Shown: positions 60,026 through 64,000 of the stretch, in pieces
How the letters are laid out: each line of letters starts with the position of its first letter
Numbering within the stretch: position 1 is the first letter of the stretch
DNA from: a virus
Length of the DNA stretch: 64,000 nt
Reading direction: 5' to 3' (one strand)
Virus record (IMG/VR): IMGVR_UViG_3300010389_000004
Location: 1 to 64,000 of that record
The notes under the pieces: model-generated
What the model saw: only the letters and a program-made list of their open reading frames with translations
Database searches by the model: none
Told to the model about the DNA's origin: nothing
Program-made: the position numbers and the translations under genes

Positions 60026-60421
60026 GAGAAAGCCCGGACCGGGCGAGGAGATCCGGGCTTCTCGATGCAGGCTCGCGCAGGGAAGAGCTGCAAGCCTGCT
60101 TGGTGCAGGAGACACGGGCAACGTCTCCTGTTTGGGTCTCCCCTCCCACCACAGATGGGAGACCCGTCTGCTCGTCTCGGGGCTAGGAGACGAGCAAGGT
60201 GAGGGTGGTAGAGTGTTGGGGGCTACCACCCTTGTGAGACTGCCTGCCTTTCCCCGTGCGGGCAGTCTCGTGTCGGCATTCTCCACAGGGATGCGAAACC
60301 TGCGTGCTCCTGCCGACAAAATAAGGAGCGGGTGAGTGGCTGATGAGGTGCAGATGACCACCCACCCTGAACCCCGTGGTGACTCCTCATGACGGTCTGT
60401 GTGTGCGTTCCACACCATGAG
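60026..60421. ncRNA. Array of ten tandem hairpins, possible structured RNA
   Basis: Ten perfect or near-perfect stems follow one another: 60026-60063, 60067-60099, 60106-60130, 60134-60165, 60169-60196, 60203-60231, 60236-60269, 60272-60317, 60330-60367 and 60386-60421. Each has 6-10 core base pairs and only 2-18 nt between. Several extend through G-U pairs when read as plus-strand RNA (strongest at 60203-60231 and 60236-60269), while 60169-60196 and 60330-60367 extend better on the minus strand. No protein frame with a ribosome site fits. As minus-strand leader it would precede the terminase gene and the whole late operon. A large non-coding RNA, an antitermination leader or a packaging site are all possible. 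Confidence 0.55.
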
Positions 60422-60486
60422 AAGTTGTACCTACACAGTACGAGGGTCTGAGGGTAAGTTACGTTTACTGAGTTCCTCATGCAATA

Positions 60487-60514
60487 GGAAAAGCCGTCCA
60501 TGGGCAGGACGGCT
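60487..60514 (-). terminator. Terminator of the right-hand small-gene operon
   Basis: An 8-bp stem (AGCCGTCC at 60492-60499 with 60507-60514), 7-nt loop, followed by TTTTCC on the minus strand. It ends the operon of small genes that runs leftward to 60532. Confidence 0.75.
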
Positions 60515-60531
60515 CTCACTACGGGCTGTAA

Positions 60532-60627
60532 CTACGAGTTGAGTGCAGCGATGACCTGGACAGCGTTGGGTGGAACACTCGGTCTTTCTCGCCCATTATC
60601 GTAGCCAGGCTCCTGAGGGTTGCTCAA
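60532..60627 (-). CDS. Possible 31-aa peptide
   Basis: A TTG at 60627 overlaps the stop of the gene upstream (TTGA). The frame runs to TAG 60532-60534 and encodes MSNPQEPGYDNGRERPSVPP followed by a short helix. Codon choice is like neighbouring genes. There is no strong ribosome site and the start is TTG, so this is tentative. The operon terminator follows at once. Confidence 0.4.
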   Translation of the reverse strand: MSNPQEPGYDNGRERPSVPPNAVQVIAALNS

Positions 60628-60815
60628 TACTCGAACTCGCCCACCCACTTCCTACGCAACAGCGCCTCACGCGTTGACTGATGCATCAGCTTTACCAGGG
60701 CATCATCTTGTCGCTCGGCTTCCTCATACCACTCCCCTATCGAGTAGAATTCTGGCTGGTCGGAGTCTTCAGGCAGCAGCCAGGCGAACACTGAAGCTGT
60801 TGCGTCGTAGCCCAC
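60624..60815 (-). CDS. Unknown small protein (63 aa)
   Basis: Starts at GTG 60815 with GGGAG nine bases upstream. The frame reads without break and gives an acidic product (EDSDQPEFYSIGEWYEEAER) ending with RRKWVGEFEY. No family recognised. It lies in a tightly packed operon of small genes transcribed leftward, the kind of region that holds host-takeover genes in many phages. Confidence 0.65.
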   Translation of the reverse strand: MGYDATASVFAWLLPEDSDQPEFYSIGEWYEEAERQDDALVKLMHQSTREALLRRKWVGEFEY

Positions 60816-60819
60816 GAAT

Positions 60820-60969
60820 TCATTCTCCCAGGTTATTGACCTTTTCCAGGGCGTTCAGCAGAGAGTCGTATACCGGCGCCCACTTCTCGCGCTCCTCGGC
60901 GCCTTTGTTCATGATTGCGTCTACTGACCCAATCAGCTTGGTGATTTCTCTGGCGATATCATCTGACAT
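60820..60969 (-). CDS. Unknown small protein (49 aa)
   Basis: ATG 60969 lies 11 bases inside the end of the preceding gene, and the frame ends at TGA 60820-60822. The product (MSDDIAREITKLIGSVDAIM and following) is a charged helical protein. The ribosome site is weak (GGACG). Its exact fit between neighbours supports it as a real gene. Confidence 0.6.
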   Translation of the reverse strand: MSDDIAREITKLIGSVDAIMNKGAEEREKWAPVYDSLLNALEKVNNLGE

Positions 60970-61396
60970 TGAGTGCGTCCTCGATCAACTCAATCAGAGG
61001 GAGGTGGATTTGAATGCCATGCGCTCTGTATTCGACCCCCGAGTGTTTACCCAGTACCTGCGCTGAAGCACACCAGACCTCTTGGGGGTCTGTATCGTTT
61101 GGAGATTTGATAAGGCGACGCACAAACTCCAGCTTGAGAGAAAAGAGCTTACCGATACTCGCTAGCCTCAGCAGCATGTCATAACAGAGTATGGCATAAG
61201 CGACTTCAGGAGGACACGACGCGAAAATCCCTATACCCTCTTCTCCTTTTCCCTCACCACGACGGTCTGCTACCAAGGCTTCGCCGAATCCCCAGAGGAT
61301 CCCCATATTGCCGGCGCCGCCCCCAAACTCGGGCAAATCCCACTCCAGTTTCGTGTACAGGTCGGTGATGTCCGCCAGGGCTTGTTTGAAATCCAC
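60959..61396 (-). CDS. Unknown protein (145 aa)
   Basis: Starts at GTG 61396, five bases after GGAA. Contents are helical, with a Gly-rich loop (FGGGAGNMGILWGFGEA) and a CYDMLLRLASIGKLFSLK helix in the middle. No family recognised. Same operon as the other small genes; function unknown. Confidence 0.65.
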   Translation of the reverse strand: MDFKQALADITDLYTKLEWDLPEFGGGAGNMGILWGFGEALVADRRGEGKGEEGIGIFASCPPEVAYAILCYDMLLRLASIGKLFSLKLEFVRRLIKSPNDTDPQEVWCASAQVLGKHSGVEYRAHGIQIHLPLIELIEDALNVR

Positions 61397-61398
61397 AG

Positions 61399-61653
61399 CT
61401 ATTCCATTTCATGCAAGAGATCTACTGACCGGAGGAGTTTGGTCTTCAGGAGGTCAGGTAGGTTTTTGTGCTCCGCCGATTCCTGACAACCAGCCTTCTC
61501 CAACGTATCCAACATATCGAGAAACGTGGAGAGCTTTTCTGGGTAAGGTAATACCAACACGCCTGTTTTGCGAGCCTTCCTGACCCGCTCGATCATGTCC
61601 GATAGGGAGATGATATCGCCTGGTCTTCCACCTCTACCTTTGGGCATCGTCAT
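61399..61653 (-). CDS. Unknown small basic protein (84 aa)
   Basis: ATG 61653 overlaps the end of the upstream gene by 20 bases. An in-frame second ATG lies two codons later. It has a basic N-terminus (MPKGRGGRPGD) and two likely helices (DMIERVRKARK and FLDMLDTLEKAG). The first resembles DNA-binding protein starts. Not recognised. Confidence 0.6.
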   Translation of the reverse strand: MTMPKGRGGRPGDIISLSDMIERVRKARKTGVLVLPYPEKLSTFLDMLDTLEKAGCQESAEHKNLPDLLKTKLLRSVDLLHEME

Positions 61654-62131
61654 TACCCCAAGCTTTTATTTCTGGAGTCCCCTCAGAAACGTCCACTGAG
61701 AGAAAGACGCGATGGTCTTCTCGCATTCGACAGGTGTATTGTCTGATTACGGACATGTACGCTCGGTGGGGGTATTCGCCAGAAATGTTGTAGCTCCCCA
61801 TGTCCTCTACTGCGTTATCGTAGAAATACACTTTGCCCACCAGTGCTTCCCTGTTTGGGAGTTCTTTATTGATGACGATATGCCCGCACTTCAGCGTATG
61901 GACTACTTCAAAAGCCCAATTCATCAGGTCAAACGTGAAGAGTGCGATAGCAGCGTCATCAGAAATACCTTGTGGTTGTCCGTCGTTCCCGACAGTCGCG
62001 TGAAACCTTCCCCAGAAGAAGTAAGCGGGCAAAGAAGACTTGACCGGGCTCGTCTTGCCATAATCAGGCTGCTCACGGTTATGCTCTTCGTAGAAGCTCT
62101 TGATATCTCGTAGTTCTTGTCCGTGGTTCAT
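61634..62131 (-). CDS. Unknown protein (165 aa)
   Basis: ATG 62131 overlaps the preceding stop (ATGA), indicating coupling; a GTG ten codons earlier is also in frame but overlaps more. The product has mixed alpha/beta content, with an aromatic segment near the start (LPAYFFWGRFHATVG) and a C-terminal part with VFLSVDVSEGTPEI. No motif recognised. Confidence 0.65.
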   Translation of the reverse strand: MNHGQELRDIKSFYEEHNREQPDYGKTSPVKSSLPAYFFWGRFHATVGNDGQPQGISDDAAIALFTFDLMNWAFEVVHTLKCGHIVINKELPNREALVGKVYFYDNAVEDMGSYNISGEYPHRAYMSVIRQYTCRMREDHRVFLSVDVSEGTPEIKAWGNDDAQR

Positions 62132-62307
62132 AGGTCGTTCAGATCCTCCGCTACTTCCCACAGCTCAGTACCCACGATCCGCGCTTCCCAGGTTCCCACA
62201 CTACCTGCGGGGTATGTCCACTGACGGTCTACGCATTTCACGGACACCTCTACACCCAAGACGTCTGACAGCAGAGCAGCGGCTTCTTCGTCAAAGTAAC
62301 TGGTCAT
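62128..62307 (-). CDS. Unknown small protein (59 aa)
   Basis: ATG 62307 has AGGAG ten bases upstream, and the frame ends at TGA 62128-62130, overlapping the next ATG. The product (MTSYFDEEAAALLSDVLGVE, then a Trp-containing beta-like part) is small and acidic. No family recognised. It starts one base after the stop that would end the disrupted gene at 62309-62498. Confidence 0.7.
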   Translation of the reverse strand: MTSYFDEEAAALLSDVLGVEVSVKCVDRQWTYPAGSVGTWEARIVGTELWEVAEDLNDL

Positions 62308-62308
62308 A

Positions 62309-62498
62309 CTACAGGGACTCCTCTGGCTGCTGCTCCTCGGGGTTATCCCGGAGGTATTCAGCGTAGGGTCTTAGGTCTTAGGTCCTTCCTCCAGGTGTCT
62401 GGCTTGGTGATGTAGGTTTCCTTGATACCAAGTCTCTTGGCTTCCCTCACCAGATACCTGCACATCTCATCCCACTTCTCTGCTTTCACGTCCATCAT
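62309..62498 (-). pseudogene. Small gene broken by a 7-bp tandem duplication
   Basis: ATG 62498 (or 62495) follows AGGAGTAA and opens a good frame, but it stops at TGA 62358-62360 after 46 codons. The sequence GGTCTTA is present twice in tandem on the plus strand (62367-62380). With one copy removed, the frame continues without interruption to TAG 62309-62311 and gives a 60-aa protein ending YAEYLRDNPEEQQPEESL, whose stop lies just before the next ATG. This points to a recent 7-bp duplication, or a sequence error, in a once-intact gene. Confidence 0.65.
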
Positions 62499-62524
62499 TT
62501 ACTCCTGCTGGTGTTCGTAGGGTG

Positions 62525-62719
62525 TCACACACCGCCGCGTTTGCGTTTCTTACGCCTGGAAATCAGGCGGGCCATTTCTCGACGAATCTCTCGATTAGAG
62601 GTAGTTGATTTGTAGCCATGCGGGGTTGCTACCCTGAGATGCCCACCGCGCCTTTTGCGGATGTTTTCAATGGCTTCTGAGCGTAGTTGCGCGTGGTCAA
62701 TACCGTCACCCTGACTCAT
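62525..62719 (-). CDS. Small very basic protein (64 aa)
   Basis: ATG 62719 is preceded by AAGGAAAAGAGA and overlaps the end of the upstream gene by 14 bases. The product is strongly basic with a C-terminal cluster SRRKKRKRGGV and many Arg throughout, so nucleic-acid binding is likely. No domain recognised. Confidence 0.65.
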   Translation of the reverse strand: MSQGDGIDHAQLRSEAIENIRKRRGGHLRVATPHGYKSTTSNREIRREMARLISRRKKRKRGGV

Positions 62720-63008
62720 TCTCTTTTCCTTCCTTGAGTTTGTGGTACAGGTCTTCGCCTTTTTGCGTTAGCTCCCAATGTTTGGACTCACCAGGTCTCA
62801 TGGCGTTGACGTCCCAAACATACCCTAGCCTGTCCAGAGCATGACAATGCCTCGTGACAAGAGATCGTCGGGCGGAATCAGCACGCACCCCTGCGGGGCG
62901 CCCACCACGAGGCCACATTGCCCTAGCCAGGTCAATCGTGTATTTGCGCCCGTCGCCGATCGCCAATAGCAGCTTTTCTTTGAAGGGCGTGAGCGGAACG
63001 GTGGTCAT
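62706..63008 (-). CDS. Winged-helix-like small protein (100 aa)
   Basis: ATG 63008 overlaps the upstream stop (ATGA). The helix-turn-helix-like part (KYTIDLARAMWPR, then SARRSLVTRHCHALDRLGYVWD) and the wing-like end (KHWELTQKGEDLYHKL) match the outline of a winged-helix DNA-binding protein. It may regulate the small-gene operon. The family is not certain. Confidence 0.55.
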   Translation of the reverse strand: MTTVPLTPFKEKLLLAIGDGRKYTIDLARAMWPRGGRPAGVRADSARRSLVTRHCHALDRLGYVWDVNAMRPGESKHWELTQKGEDLYHKLKEGKENESG

Positions 63009-63592
63009 TCGGCTTCCTCGTTTTCAAGATCCGCCTTCGCTTTGGTAATCAAGCGATCCATGTGCTTATCAAGCGTACCGTCGAATACCTTTTGGAAGGC
63101 AGCAACCCCTCTCGCAACTGCGTCAGAATCTTCCCCCGAAAGCTCCTGCACCCACTTCTTCAAGTCCTCGGCGAGAGGCTTGTTCTCCGTTAGACAGGCG
63201 TAGGCCAAAATAGCCGCCCGAGCCGCAGCGTCCTTCTCCGGCTTCAGTACAAAGTAGCTGTCTTCCGCCGGCGTGCCGTCTTGCTTGGTGATGTCGTACT
63301 TCTGGTAGAGGCCGCGAGGTGCTTGGTGAATCTCCAGTCGGTCTGGGTCATCGTCTTCAGCCCACCGCACGAACTCAACCAATAGGCAGTTGCACTGGCA
63401 GTCCTCAAGCTCGGCCGCTTCTCTTTCCAAGCGGTCGCGCAAATGGTTCTCGACGAGCTTCGCGGTGTTGCTCCCACAGTACGACGTCCCGTTACCCCAG
63501 AAAGCCAGCCGTTCTGGATCCGCGGCCATCCCCTCGGAGATGTCCATCTTCATGTTCAAGGACACCTTCACGATTGCTTTTCGGATCTTCAT
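63005..63592 (-). CDS. Conserved phage protein of unknown function (195 aa)
   Basis: ATG 63592 follows AGGGTGAGGT. The central segment DSYFVLKPEKDAAARAAILA, followed by YACLTENKPLAEDLKKWV, is a pattern I have seen in many uncharacterised phage proteins (yFVLxPxxD, aYA, NxxLAxDL). It has several Cys near residue 65 (LEDCQCNCLL). Function unknown. Confidence 0.65.
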   Translation of the reverse strand: MKIRKAIVKVSLNMKMDISEGMAADPERLAFWGNGTSYCGSNTAKLVENHLRDRLEREAAELEDCQCNCLLVEFVRWAEDDDPDRLEIHQAPRGLYQKYDITKQDGTPAEDSYFVLKPEKDAAARAAILAYACLTENKPLAEDLKKWVQELSGEDSDAVARGVAAFQKVFDGTLDKHMDRLITKAKADLENEEAE

Positions 63593-63846
63593 ACCTCACC
63601 CTTCTCGTCGCCTTCGTCGTCCAGTTCCACGGTGTTACCCAACATAGTCTCCGCAATGAGATCACAGGCGAAGGTAGCAGCCCCCAAACACTCGTAGGGA
63701 GAACCACCCTTCAACACCGAAGAGGCGTACCGCTCGTGCTTACTGAATATCACCGCAAGCACAAAGGAGCTAATGAGCTTACGACGCCCCAGCTCTTGAG
63801 CGATCTGTTCCAAAGTTGCTTCACCCAGGGGCGTATCCATCTCCAT
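63589..63846 (-). CDS. Unknown small protein (85 aa)
   Basis: ATG 63846 has AAGGA five bases upstream; the stop overlaps the next ATG (ATGA). The product is helical and Ala/Glu-rich (EATLEQIAQELGRRKLISSFVLAVI) with an acidic end (DDEGDEKGE). No family recognised. Confidence 0.65.
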   Translation of the reverse strand: MEMDTPLGEATLEQIAQELGRRKLISSFVLAVIFSKHERYASSVLKGGSPYECLGAATFACDLIAETMLGNTVELDDEGDEKGEV

Positions 63847-63854
63847 GTCAGTCC

Positions 63855-64000
63855 TTACTCTTTATCAAAACCAAAGAACGCCCGAAGCCTGGCCAAACAC
63901 GCCGTCCAAGCAGCCCCGTCGAGCTTATGGATAGCGTCATAGAGGACACGGGTTTCGGGGTGGTCAAAGCTCCGGTGAATTCCGACACCTAGTTGGCTCT
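63855..64000 (-). CDS. Partial gene running off the right edge
   Basis: A minus-strand frame is open from the window edge to TAA 63855-63857. The visible 47 residues (ending in LARLRAFFGFDKE) look like coding sequence, with helix-forming content and codon use like the neighbours. The start lies outside the window. Confidence 0.6.
   Translation of the reverse strand, partial: SQLGVGIHRSFDHPETRVLYDAIHKLDGAAWTACLARLRAFFGFDKE

Noticed and set aside
60026-60421. CRISPR array
   Set aside because: The hairpins differ in sequence from each other; there are no identical repeats with unique spacers and no cas genes.
60008-60620. Possible tRNA cluster in the hairpin-rich stretch
   Set aside because: No stem set gives a cloverleaf with a T-loop (TTCRANNC) or CCA-compatible acceptor stem; the hairpins are simple stems.

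Overview
This window is part of the genome of a tailed double-stranded DNA bacteriophage. It carries a full set of head, packaging and tail genes, a phage-type replication and recombination set, tightly packed genes with ATGA/TGATG overlaps, and strong AGGAG-type ribosome binding sites. I see no tail sheath gene. I do see a tail-tube, tail-chaperone, tape-measure order and a very long tape measure, so a siphovirus with an unusually long flexible tail is the best reading. The host is not evident from the sequence. GC content looks to be in the mid-50s percent by eye. The window does not contain the whole genome: no DNA polymerase, endolysin or obvious small terminase is visible, and a gene runs off the right edge.

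Layout. (1) 195-3180, minus strand: a short replication operon (unknown protein, DnaB-like helicase, DnaG-like primase). (2) 3181-3586: a divergent control region with a 15-bp palindrome holding two back-to-back TTGACA boxes, and an intrinsic-terminator hairpin directly in front of the first gene on each side. (3) 3587-13299, plus strand: winged-helix protein, SF2 helicase, RecA-like recombinase, 5'-3' exonuclease, Mre11/Rad50-like pair, RuvC-like resolvase and an ECF-like sigma factor region-2 protein that could switch on late genes. (4) 59959 down to 13305, minus strand: the late region, read right to left. It runs terminase, portal, a repeat protein, holin and lipoprotein, Mu F-like head protein, scaffold, capsid, connectors, tail tube, frameshifted tail chaperones, a 3,496-residue tape measure, then tail-tip and fibre-like proteins, two of which carry propeller-like repeats. 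(5) 60008-60530: about 500 bases without a convincing large gene, holding ten head-to-tail hairpins and a terminator. (6) 60532-64000, minus strand: small early-type genes of unknown function, one broken by a 7-bp tandem duplication.

How it fits together. The helicase, primase, recombinase, exonuclease, SbcCD and RuvC set fits recombination-dependent DNA replication and processing of branched DNA for packaging. The sigma-like protein at the end of that operon, the structured leader before the terminase, and the repeated placement of terminator hairpins just upstream of genes suggest transcription controlled by termination and read-through. That regulatory link is my inference.

Least usual features: the hairpin array at 60026-60421; seven genes with a terminator hairpin 11-40 nt before their start codon; a textbook GGGAAAA slippery site; tandem duplicated coiled-coil membrane proteins; repeat-built virion proteins; and a lysis-like pair in the head cluster.
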